From assembly GCA_902797785.1 (NCBI GenBank), contig CADBUD010000258.1, positions 1-5,576 of the forward strand: 5,576 nt of DNA, in the 5' to 3' direction. Source of the DNA: an uncultured Lachnospiraceae bacterium. GTDB taxonomy: Bacteria; Bacillota; Clostridia; Lachnospirales; Lachnospiraceae. Shown here one piece after another: positions 1 through 5,484 of the stretch. The stretch's first letter is position 1, and the number at the start of each line of letters is the position of its first letter. The notes under the pieces were generated by a model. That model was given only the letters and a program-made list of their open reading frames with translations, made no database searches and had not been told where the DNA came from. Both the position numbers and the translations under genes were made by a program.

Positions 1-37
1 ATTTTGTAAGGAAAATGTCGCTTTCAGCGACCAAAAT
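1..37. other. Nested hairpin at the left edge
   Basis: A perfect 6-bp stem GTCGCT/AGCGAC with loop TTC lies at 17-31. It is enclosed by a second pair, ATTTTG at 1-6 and CAAAAT at 32-37, leaving a 10-base bulge on the left side. No T-run follows on the + strand, so it does not look like a + strand terminator. The structure may continue beyond the window edge. Its role is unknown; it may belong to the cluster of hairpins and repeat DNA that fills positions 1-190. Confidence 0.4.
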
Positions 38-46
38 CCGGCGCGG

Positions 47-82
47 CTCATGAACAAAACGGCAAGCCATTTCGTTCATGAG
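47..82. repeat. 17-bp imperfect inverted repeat (hairpin)
   Basis: The arms 47-63 and 66-82 pair at 15 of 17 positions around an AA loop. The outer nine bases, CTCATGAAC and GTTCATGAG, match perfectly. There is no following T-tract, so it is not a usual intrinsic terminator. It sits only 14 bases before the interspersed repeat copy at 97-188 and could be part of the same larger element or an operator-like site. The pairing is seen directly; the function is not known. Confidence 0.55.
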
Positions 83-96
83 TATAAATAAAAGAC

Positions 97-188
97 GGCA
101 GCAGTGCGCCAAAAGTGACCGAAAGGAGTATTTGTATTTTGGATGCCTTCGGTAGATGCATTCTGCTGCGATGAACAGCAAAGCTGTT
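97..188 (+). repeat. Interspersed repeat, copy A
   Basis: This stretch matches the reverse complement of 5501-5571. The shared blocks are GCAGTGCGCC (101-110, identical), a 25-base block ending GGAGTATTTGT (111-135, 20 of 25 identical) and a 32-base block (156-187, 27 of 32 identical). Copy A carries about 20 extra bases between the last two blocks (136-155). It ends in a small hairpin, AACAGC-AAA-GCTGTT (174-188). An open frame starting at 143 runs through this copy into the ylbF-family gene, but that part is better read as repeat DNA than as protein. The match is seen in the sequence; the idea of a wider genomic family is inference. Confidence 0.7.
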
Positions 189-220
189 TTGTTTATGAGT
201 GTAAGAAAGCAGGGAAGGCG

Positions 221-568
221 ATGTTTGATTATCAAATCGAGAAATCCATTCAGGAGCTTGTGGGACAGATCAAGGGCAGCAGGGAATATCAGGAATATCA
301 GAAAATCAATGAAGAGGTAAAAAAAAATCCGGAGCTGAAGAGCCAGATTGACTTGTTCCGCAAAAGAAATTTCGAAATGACAGTGAACCAGTCAGAGCGG
401 GACTGGTTGGCAGAAATGGAGAACTTTGAGCGGGAATACGCAGAGTTTCGGAAAAATCAGCTGGTCAGCGATTTTTTAGCAAAAGAACTTGCTTTGTGCA
501 GATTGTTGCAGAAGGTAAACTATGGAGTGTTTGGAAATTTGGATTTTGAGGTGGACTTCTTACAGTAA
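221..568 (+). CDS. YlbF-family regulator protein (Com_YlbF type)
   Basis: The product is 115 residues, soluble, strongly charged and almost entirely helical in character, with no signal peptide or membrane segment. Residues 5-52 (from IEKSIQELVGQIKGS through the EVKKNPELK stretch) and the C-terminal helix 79-100 (NQLVSDFLAKELALCRLLQ) follow the pattern of the YlbF/YmcA family. In Bacillus subtilis these proteins form a complex with YaaT that acts with RNase Y on mRNA processing and affects competence, sporulation and biofilm formation. Whether this member does the same is unknown. I chose the ATG at 221 because AGGGA lies 5 bases upstream and the family homology begins there. An upstream in-frame ATG at 143 would add 26 residues encoded by repeat copy A, with a poorly spaced ribosome site. 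A run of nine A bases occurs at 319-327. It is the first gene of the probable operon; no clear promoter is visible upstream. Confidence 0.8.
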   Translation: MFDYQIEKSIQELVGQIKGSREYQEYQKINEEVKKNPELKSQIDLFRKRNFEMTVNQSERDWLAEMENFEREYAEFRKNQLVSDFLAKELALCRLLQKVNYGVFGNLDFEVDFLQ

Positions 569-575
569 AAACGTG

Positions 576-613
576 GTCAGACATAACCGCTGTTTCATGT
601 GGAAGTGTCTGAT
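576..613 (+). other. Hairpin between ylbF-family and MltG-like genes
   Basis: GTCAGACA (576-583) pairs with TGTCTGAT (606-613), seven Watson-Crick pairs plus one G-U. Inside it CCGC (587-590) pairs with GTGG (599-602). The following bases TTCTTCCT are only weakly T-rich, so this could be a weak terminator or attenuator, or a processing or stabilising stem that separates expression of the first gene from the rest. Confidence 0.35.
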
Positions 614-640
614 TCTTCCTAAGATGGGATGGAGAAAAAG

Positions 641-1024
641 ATGGAATCTTACGAAACAGCCTATAGGGTATTAAAAAATATGTTCGTGTTCTTGTTCTAC
701 TGTGTTCTGCTCATCCTCCTGGCATTTGGGGCGAAGCGCGCCTATCGGTTTGGATATGAGATTTTTGCGGACGAGTCTGTTGGAAGCATTTATGTGAAGG
801 ACTATCCTGTGACAATCAAAGAATCCATGACGGATGTCCAGGTGGCAGAACTGCTGGAAGAATGCGGATTGATTTCAGATAAGAGACGATTTTTGATAAA
901 GAAAAAGATATTTTATGCAAAAGAAAAATTTTTGGCAGGAAATTATATTTTTAATAATAATATGACCATGGCACAGCTGATGCAGGCTTTGATTTCCGGC
1001 AGTACGCAGGAGGAGGAACCATGA
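641..1024 (+). CDS. Truncated MltG/YceG-like membrane protein (no catalytic domain)
   Basis: The product is 127 residues. A short cytoplasmic tail is followed by one membrane segment at about 13-31 (MFVFLFYCVLLILLAFG) and an extracytoplasmic part. Residues 47-121 resemble the LysM-like N-terminal subdomain of the endolytic transglycosylase MltG: a VAELLEECGLISDKRRF stretch, then LAGNYIFNNNMTMAQLMQAL. Full MltG proteins are roughly 340 residues or more and carry a catalytic domain with an essential glutamate; it is entirely absent here, and the next gene begins at the stop codon. The protein is therefore unlikely to cut glycan strands and may bind peptidoglycan or a partner. I prefer the ATG at 641 (GGAG at 631-634, gap of 6); the in-frame ATG at 629 adds four residues but has no good ribosome site. 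The stop overlaps the trmR start (ATGA). In B. subtilis mltG (yrrL) also precedes yrrM/trmR, which supports the family call. Confidence 0.72.
   Translation: MESYETAYRVLKNMFVFLFYCVLLILLAFGAKRAYRFGYEIFADESVGSIYVKDYPVTIKESMTDVQVAELLEECGLISDKRRFLIKKKIFYAKEKFLAGNYIFNNNMTMAQLMQALISGSTQEEEP
1008..1024 (+). promoter_or_regulatory. Strong ribosome site with ATGA start/stop overlap
   Basis: AGGAGGAGG (1008-1016) lies inside the last codons of the MltG-like gene, four bases before the trmR ATG at 1021. That ATG shares bases with the TGA stop at 1022-1024. This arrangement is typical of translational coupling and fixes the trmR start. Confidence 0.75.
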
Positions 1025-1662
1025 CATCGGAGAATCGTTTTTTGACCTATCTTCAGTCCTTGGACAGGGGAAATACAAAGCTTTTAGACCAGATCGAGGA
1101 AGAAGCGCTGGCAGAACAGGTACCGATTATTCGAAAAGAAATGCAGGGGCTTCTAAAATTTCTTTTGGCGCTAAAAAAGCCTAAAAAAATATTAGAGGTC
1201 GGAACAGCAGTCGGTTTTTCAGCGATTCTTTTATTGACCTATGCGCCGGAGGGGGCGGAGCTTTCTACCATTGAAAACTATGAAAAACGGATTCCGGTGG
1301 CAAAAAAGAATTTCCAAAGAGCTTCTCTGGAGCAAAGGATCACTTTATATGAAGGAGATGCAGCCGAAATTTTAAAGCAGCTGACCGGTAGCTATGATCT
1401 GATTTTTATGGATGCAGCAAAGGGACAGTATCTGGCATTTCTGCCGGAGGTGGTACGCCTGCTGGCAGCAGGAGGACTGTTAGTTTCTGACAATGTGCTG
1501 CGGGATGGAGAACTGATTGAATCCAGATTTGCAGTCACGCGCAGGAATCGGACGATTCACCGCCGGATGCGGGATTATCTATATGAGCTGACACATCGGG
1601 AGGATTTTGTCACAACGATTCTTGATTTGGGAGACGGCGTGGCGTTGAGCGTAAAACAATAA
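1021..1662 (+). CDS. trmR: tRNA 5-hydroxyuridine(34) O-methyltransferase TrmR (YrrM-like)
   Basis: This 213-residue class I SAM-dependent O-methyltransferase (Methyltransf_3 type) is cytoplasmic. The SAM-binding motif I is ILEVGTAVGFS (57-67), with acidic E85 after beta-2 in the position that binds the ribose. GDA (112-114) precedes the YDLIFMDAAKGQY motif (125-137), which contains the likely metal ligand D131 and K134. DN at 157-158 supplies the remaining metal ligands of this cation-dependent family. Length is close to that of B. subtilis YrrM (about 217). TrmR transfers a methyl group to ho5U34 of tRNA to form mo5U. The next gene is the U32 protein that makes ho5U, which strongly favours TrmR over a small-molecule catechol-type methyltransferase of the same fold. 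It is coupled to the upstream gene by ATGA and lies 22 bases before trhP. The specific substrate is inferred from context. Confidence 0.85.
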   Translation: MTSENRFLTYLQSLDRGNTKLLDQIEEEALAEQVPIIRKEMQGLLKFLLALKKPKKILEVGTAVGFSAILLLTYAPEGAELSTIENYEKRIPVAKKNFQRASLEQRITLYEGDAAEILKQLTGSYDLIFMDAAKGQYLAFLPEVVRLLAAGGLLVSDNVLRDGELIESRFAVTRRNRTIHRRMRDYLYELTHREDFVTTILDLGDGVALSVKQ

Positions 1663-1684
1663 ATCATCAGGGGAGCGGTAAGAT

Positions 1685-2971
1685 ATGAAGAAATCGGCAA
1701 AAAAACCAGAGCTGTTAGTTCCAGCAGGCAGTCTGGAGGTCTTAAGAACGGCTGTGATCTATGGGGCAGATGCAGTATATATTGGCGGAGAGGTATTCAG
1801 CCTGCGTGCTAAAGCAAAAAACTTTACAATAGAAGAAATGCGGGAAGGAATCCAGTTCGCGCATGCGCATCAGGCAAAGGTCTATGTGACAGCCAATATT
1901 TTGGCGCATAACAGGGATCTTTTAGAAGCAAGAACCTATTTTCGGGAGCTTGAGAATCTGGGGGAAGACCGCCCGGATGCTCTTTTGATTTCAGATCCGG
2001 GCATTTTTATGATGGCGAAGGAGGAATGTCCTGATATCGATCTTCATATCAGTACGCAGGCGAACAATACCAATTATGAGACCTTTTTATTCTGGCAAAA
2101 GCTTGGAGCAAAGCGAATTGTGGCAGCAAGAGAGCTTTCATTGGAAGAATTAAAGGAGATTCGAGAAAAAATCGGAGAGGAGCTGGAAATAGAAGCCTTT
2201 GTGCATGGGGCAATGTGTATTTCGTATTCAGGCAGATGCTTACTGAGCAACTATTTTACCGGGAGAGATGCCAATCAGGGAGCTTGTACGCATCCCTGTC
2301 GGTGGAAGTATGCTGTGGTAGAAGAAAAACGTCCCGGGGAATATTTTCCGGTTTTTGAAAATGAGCGTGGAACCTATATTTTTAATTCCAAGGATTTATG
2401 TATGATTGGGCATATTCCTCAGCTGATCGAGGCGGGAATCGACAGCCTGAAAATTGAAGGTCGCATGAAAACAGCCCTTTATGTGGCAACAGTGGCGAGA
2501 ACCTATCGCAGGGCAATCGACGATTATTTTGAATCAGAAGAAACCTATCAGGAGCATATGTCCTGGTATCGGGAGCAGATAGCCGGTTGTACCTATCGGA
2601 AGTTTACGACGGGATTTTTCTTTGGAAGACCAGATGAAGAATCACAGATCTACGATAACAATACCTATTTGACCGGATATACCTACCTTGGAATGGTACA
2701 AGAGGTTCTGGCGGATGGACGTATTCGAATCGAACAGAAAAATAAATTTTTGACCGGTGAAATGATCGAAATTATGAAGCCGGATGGAACCAACCTTTCG
2801 GTACGTGTAAAGGAAATCAAAAACGATCAGGGAGAATGGATGGAAAGTGCGCCTCATTCCCGGCAGCAGCTTTATTTAAAGCTTGAGTATTGTGGAAACG
2901 AAACTCAAAGGGACGAGAGAGAAGGACTTGTACGGCTCTATGACATTCTAAGGAGGAAAGAGGAAGAATGA
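1685..2971 (+). CDS. trhP: U32-family tRNA U34 hydroxylase TrhP (YrrO/YegQ-like)
   Basis: The product is 428 residues and cytoplasmic. The N-terminal barrel begins with ELLVPAGSLEVLRTAV (9-24) and GADAVYIGG (27-35). The U32 signature spans 170-187 (EAFVHGAMC, then SGRC). Four cysteines, C178, C185, C201 and C205, match the set that binds an iron-sulfur cluster in this family. NSKDLC (234-239) and LKIEGRMK (255-262) are further family motifs. Residues 319-404 fit the C-terminal U32_C beta domain. The family was once called collagenase-like peptidase. TrhP members instead hydroxylate U34 of tRNA to ho5U, using prephenate-derived chemistry. Length fits YrrO (about 422) and YegQ (about 453), and not the much longer RlhA, which acts on 23S rRNA. 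GGGAG (1671-1675) precedes the ATG by 9 bases. B. subtilis has two such genes here (yrrN, yrrO); this window has one. Its stop overlaps the next start. Confidence 0.88.
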   Translation: MKKSAKKPELLVPAGSLEVLRTAVIYGADAVYIGGEVFSLRAKAKNFTIEEMREGIQFAHAHQAKVYVTANILAHNRDLLEARTYFRELENLGEDRPDALLISDPGIFMMAKEECPDIDLHISTQANNTNYETFLFWQKLGAKRIVAARELSLEELKEIREKIGEELEIEAFVHGAMCISYSGRCLLSNYFTGRDANQGACTHPCRWKYAVVEEKRPGEYFPVFENERGTYIFNSKDLCMIGHIPQLIEAGIDSLKIEGRMKTALYVATVARTYRRAIDDYFESEETYQEHMSWYREQIAGCTYRKFTTGFFFGRPDEESQIYDNNTYLTGYTYLGMVQEVLADGRIRIEQKNKFLTGEMIEIMKPDGTNLSVRVKEIKNDQGEWMESAPHSRQQLYLKLEYCGNETQRDEREGLVRLYDILRRKEEE

Positions 2972-4275
2972 CAGAATATACATCAGAGGCGAATGAACGG
3001 CTATTGAAGCTCACAAAAAAGGCAACATCTCCGTTCCAGTGTGTTCAGGCAGCGGAAGAGTATTTAAAAGAATATGGTTTTTTTGAACTGGATGAACAGG
3101 AAAAATGGCCTATCCGAAGAAAGGGAACGTACTATGTCAAGCATCATGATTCTACCCTGGTAGCGTTTACCATTGGAGAATCTTTCCGGGCTCAGGATCC
3201 TTTTCGGATTGCTGCTGCACATACAGATTTTCCGGGACTTCGGATAAAACAGAAGCCGGACATGAAAGAACGCAACTACGCAAAAATCAATGTAGAGGTC
3301 TATGGCGGAGCAATTTTGAATACCTGGTTAGACCGTCCGCTGTCTGCAGCAGGAAGAGTCGTAGTAAAGGGAGAACATGTTTTTTTCCCGAAGGTCTATC
3401 TGATCGATTTAAAGGAGCCGCTGTTTGTGATTCCGAATCTGGCGATTCATATGAACCGGGAAGTAAATAAGGGAGTAGAACTAAAGCGGCAGATCGATAT
3501 GATTCCGTTGTTCGGAACCCAGTCCGGAGGGGCAAAGGAGGCGGAAGAAGAAACCTTTTTGGCATATTTGGCTAAGACCCTAGGAACAGATAAAAAAGAG
3601 ATTCTGGATTATGAGCTAAATCTTTACCCAGTAGAGGAAGGTCTGGAGCTGGGATTAAATAAGACCCTGCTTTCTTCTCCGCGTCTGGATAATCAGTCCT
3701 CAGTTTCTGCCCTGCTTTATGGGCTGACCCATGGAAAACGTCCGGAGGGCTGCAATGTCATAGCGTTATTTGATCATGAGGAGATTGGAAATCATACCCG
3801 GCAGGGAGCCGGTTCCATGCTGCTCTCTATTTTGCTGCGAAAGCTTTATGAGAGTCTTGGAATCTCTGATAATCTTTGCAATGTTGCTATATTGAACAGC
3901 ATCCTGCTCTCTGTCGATGTTGCTCATGGACATCATCCGAATCAGATTGGAAAAAGCGATCCTACGAATAAAGCACTGCTCAACCATGGCGTCGTGATCA
4001 AAGAGGCCTGCTCCCAGTCCTACATCACAGACAGTGAGGCAATTGCAATCGTAGAACAGATTTGTCTGGCGAAAGGAATTTCTTACCAAAAATTTTTAAA
4101 TCGTTCCGATGGAACAAATGGAGGAACCTTAGGTTCGGCAGCGACGAGCTTTCTCCCAATGCGAGGGGTGGACATTGGAGTTCCGATTCTGGCAATGCAT
4201 TCGGCGAGAGAATTGATGGGAAGCCGTGACCAGCAGGAACTGGAACGGTTGGTTGAAGCTTTTTTTACCTTGTAG
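2968..4275 (+). CDS. apeB: M18-family zinc aminopeptidase (ApeB-like)
   Basis: The product is 435 residues with no signal peptide, so it is cytoplasmic. It removes N-terminal residues from peptides; the M18 family includes aspartyl aminopeptidase and forms large tetrahedral oligomers. The dinuclear metal site is complete: H85 and D87 in AAAHTD, the bridging D241 in SPRLDNQ, the catalytic pair E271-E272 in FDHEEIG, D317 in SVDVAHGHHPN and H411 in MHSARE. Length matches bacterial ApeB proteins (about 425-435). Residues between about 95 and 235 form the inserted dimerisation/oligomerisation domain typical of the family. The ATG lies in an ATGA overlap with the trhP stop, with AGGAGG at 2951-2956 and a closer AGAGGA at 2959-2964, so translation is likely coupled. 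Any link to tRNA modification is by position only. Preference for acidic residues cannot be read from the sequence. Two hairpins follow at once. Confidence 0.9.
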   Translation: MTEYTSEANERLLKLTKKATSPFQCVQAAEEYLKEYGFFELDEQEKWPIRRKGTYYVKHHDSTLVAFTIGESFRAQDPFRIAAAHTDFPGLRIKQKPDMKERNYAKINVEVYGGAILNTWLDRPLSAAGRVVVKGEHVFFPKVYLIDLKEPLFVIPNLAIHMNREVNKGVELKRQIDMIPLFGTQSGGAKEAEEETFLAYLAKTLGTDKKEILDYELNLYPVEEGLELGLNKTLLSSPRLDNQSSVSALLYGLTHGKRPEGCNVIALFDHEEIGNHTRQGAGSMLLSILLRKLYESLGISDNLCNVAILNSILLSVDVAHGHHPNQIGKSDPTNKALLNHGVVIKEACSQSYITDSEAIAIVEQICLAKGISYQKFLNRSDGTNGGTLGSAATSFLPMRGVDIGVPILAMHSARELMGSRDQQELERLVEAFFTL

Positions 4276-4295
4276 TTCCTGCTTTACAGCAGGAA
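4276..4295 (+). terminator. Hairpin directly after the aminopeptidase stop codon
   Basis: TTCCTGCT (4276-4283) and AGCAGGAA (4288-4295) pair perfectly over 8 bp with a TTAC loop, beginning at the base after the TAG stop. What follows is A-rich, not a T-tract, so alone it is not a classic terminator. It probably acts with the next hairpin, or protects the 3' end of the operon mRNA. Confidence 0.5.
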
Positions 4296-4358
4296 AATTT
4301 AAAAATCAACAGAGCTTTTTACGTGCAAGCACGACAAATCTCTGTTGATTTTTAAATT
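4296..4358 (+). terminator. Long-stem intrinsic terminator of the operon
   Basis: The arms 4296-4314 (AATTTAAAAATCAACAGAG) and 4340-4358 are perfectly complementary over 19 bp. The 25-base interior holds a further stem, CGTGC-AA-GCACG (4322-4333). The lower part of the stem is an A-tract facing the T-tract GATTTTTAAATT, so the core is a 10-bp GC-containing stem followed by a U-run, as in rho-independent terminators. The A/T symmetry means it could also terminate transcription on the - strand. It separates the upstream operon from cheV. Confidence 0.75.
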
Positions 4359-4405
4359 GACTGTAAATTGGAACGTGATTTTGTGATAAATTAACAATAA
4401 ACTAC

Positions 4406-4434
4406 TTGAATGAATGGGAAAAATCGGCTATAAT
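4406..4434 (+). promoter_or_regulatory. Sigma-A promoter for cheV
   Basis: The -35 box is TTGAAT (4406-4411) and the -10 box is a perfect TATAAT (4429-4434), with a 17-base spacer. AT-rich DNA at 4365-4404 upstream could act as an UP element. Transcription would start near 4441, giving a leader of about 43 bases with GGAGGAGG (4472-4479) before the cheV ATG. No good sigma-D (flagellar) promoter was found here. Confidence 0.8.
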
Positions 4435-4483
4435 GTAGTTAATAGATTTATTTTGTAAAATTCAAGGGATTGGAGGAGGAATC

Positions 4484-5395
4484 ATGGATACAAACATATT
4501 GTTGGAAAGTGGAACCAACGAGCTTGAGATTCTGATTTTTAAAATTGCTGGAAATTATTATGGAATCAATGTGGCAAAGATTACGTCTATTCTGGTCTAT
4601 AAGGAGCCGGTGCCGGTGCCGAATTCTCACCCGTGCATTGAGGGGCTGATTACTTATGTGGGGGATGATTTGATTACGGTGATCAATTTGCCGAGAGTGT
4701 TGAATCTTCCAGAGAGCGAGGATAAAAAGCAGGATTTCCTTCTTGCTACCAGCTTTAACCAGCTTCAGGTCGCATTCCATGTTCAGGGAGTCGAGGGGAT
4801 TCAGAGAATTTTCTGGACTGATATCACAAAGCCGGACCGGATTTTGAGCGGAGAGGCAGATGGGATGGCAACGGGCGTGATCCGGTTCAAGAATAAACTG
4901 GTTCTGATTTTGGATTTTGAAAAGATTGCAGCCGATATTCGCCCGGATACCGGAATTCAGGAGTCAAGATTAGAGCAGCTGGGCACTCGTTCGATGAACT
5001 ATGCGCCGATTTTATATGCAGAGGATTCTTCTTTGCTGAGCAGGAGAATTCATGACTGCCTGACAAAGGCCGGTTATGTTAATCTTACCCAGACCTCGAG
5101 TGGACTTGAGGCGTGGAATCTGCTTCAGAAATATAAGGAAGAGGGCACTTTAAAAGAAAAAGTGGCATGTGTCGTGACGGATATTGAGATGCCGCAGATG
5201 GATGGGCATCACCTGACAAAGCTGATCAAAGAGGATCCGGTGCTGCAGGACATCCCGGTCATTATCTTTTCTTCTTTGATTTCCGATGAAATGATTCGAA
5301 AAGGAAACAGTGTCGGTGTGGATGCACAGTTCTCTAAGGCAGAGGTAGATAAGCTGATTGAGTCATTGGATGGTTTTTTGGCTGACTGGAAATAA
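4484..5395 (+). CDS. cheV: Chemotaxis coupling protein CheV (CheW domain plus response receiver)
   Basis: The product is 303 residues, the same length as B. subtilis CheV, and cytoplasmic. Residues 12-155 form a CheW-like domain (ELEILIFKIAGNYYGINVAKI, then HPCIEGLITY and VITVINLPRV-like core motifs) that couples chemoreceptors to the kinase CheA. Residues 174-300 form a receiver domain. Its acidic pair is E180-D181, the phosphorylated aspartate D233 lies in TDIEMPQMDG, the serine of the switch is at 263 or 264 in IIFSS, and the lysine K285 is in FSKAEV. All residues needed for phosphorylation are present. In B. subtilis, CheA phosphorylates CheV, which tunes receptor-kinase coupling during adaptation. 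The gene stands alone between its own promoter and terminator, with a strong ribosome site GGAGGAGG four bases before the ATG. No other motility or chemotaxis gene is in the window. Its presence suggests that the organism is, or was, motile. Confidence 0.93.
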   Translation: MDTNILLESGTNELEILIFKIAGNYYGINVAKITSILVYKEPVPVPNSHPCIEGLITYVGDDLITVINLPRVLNLPESEDKKQDFLLATSFNQLQVAFHVQGVEGIQRIFWTDITKPDRILSGEADGMATGVIRFKNKLVLILDFEKIAADIRPDTGIQESRLEQLGTRSMNYAPILYAEDSSLLSRRIHDCLTKAGYVNLTQTSSGLEAWNLLQKYKEEGTLKEKVACVVTDIEMPQMDGHHLTKLIKEDPVLQDIPVIIFSSLISDEMIRKGNSVGVDAQFSKAEVDKLIESLDGFLADWK

Positions 5396-5430
5396 TGACC
5401 GGGCAGCATGATGGGATTTTATGAAGAGTT

Positions 5431-5475
5431 ATAAAAAAGGCATATACCCTAAGGGAGATGCCTTTTTTATTTGTT
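5431..5475 (+). terminator. Rho-independent terminator of cheV
   Basis: The arms 5431-5443 (ATAAAAAAGGCAT) and 5458-5470 (ATGCCTTTTTTAT) are perfectly complementary over 13 bp. A small CCC/GGG pairing (5447-5449 with 5453-5455) lies in the loop. The six T bases after GCC at 5463-5468 give the U-run. It starts 35 bases after the cheV stop; that gap (5396-5430) shows nothing recognisable. The flanking A-run would allow termination on the - strand too. Confidence 0.9.
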
Positions 5476-5484
5476 TCTTTCCTT

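Noticed and set aside
83..89. TATAAAT as a -10 box for the first operon
   Set aside because: No acceptable -35 box lies 16-18 bases upstream, and the site overlaps the edge of repeat/hairpin DNA.
629..640. Alternative start of the MltG-like protein at 629
   Set aside because: It lacks a well-spaced ribosome site, while GGAG at 631-634 is correctly placed for the ATG at 641; it adds just four residues, so it cannot be excluded.
1025..1662. Possible frameshifted catalytic domain of MltG downstream of the short protein
   Set aside because: This stretch is fully occupied by an intact TrmR with SAM and metal motifs, so the catalytic domain is absent, not out of frame.
3287..3565. Open frame on the - strand, arginine-, leucine- and proline-rich
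   Set aside because: Composition is typical of the reverse strand of an acidic, glutamate-rich gene; no domain is recognisable.
3766..4089. Open frame on the - strand opposite the aminopeptidase
   Set aside because: It lies over conserved M18 metal-site codons and has no family resemblance; it is a by-product of the + strand gene.
4391..4434. Sigma-D flagellar promoter for cheV (TAAA near 4398 with a downstream CGGCTAT)
   Set aside because: The downstream box does not match the CCGATAT consensus, whereas the sigma-A boxes at correct spacing do.
4448..4780. Open frame on the - strand opposite cheV
   Set aside because: It is antisense to a complete CheV with all conserved residues, and shows no recognisable family.
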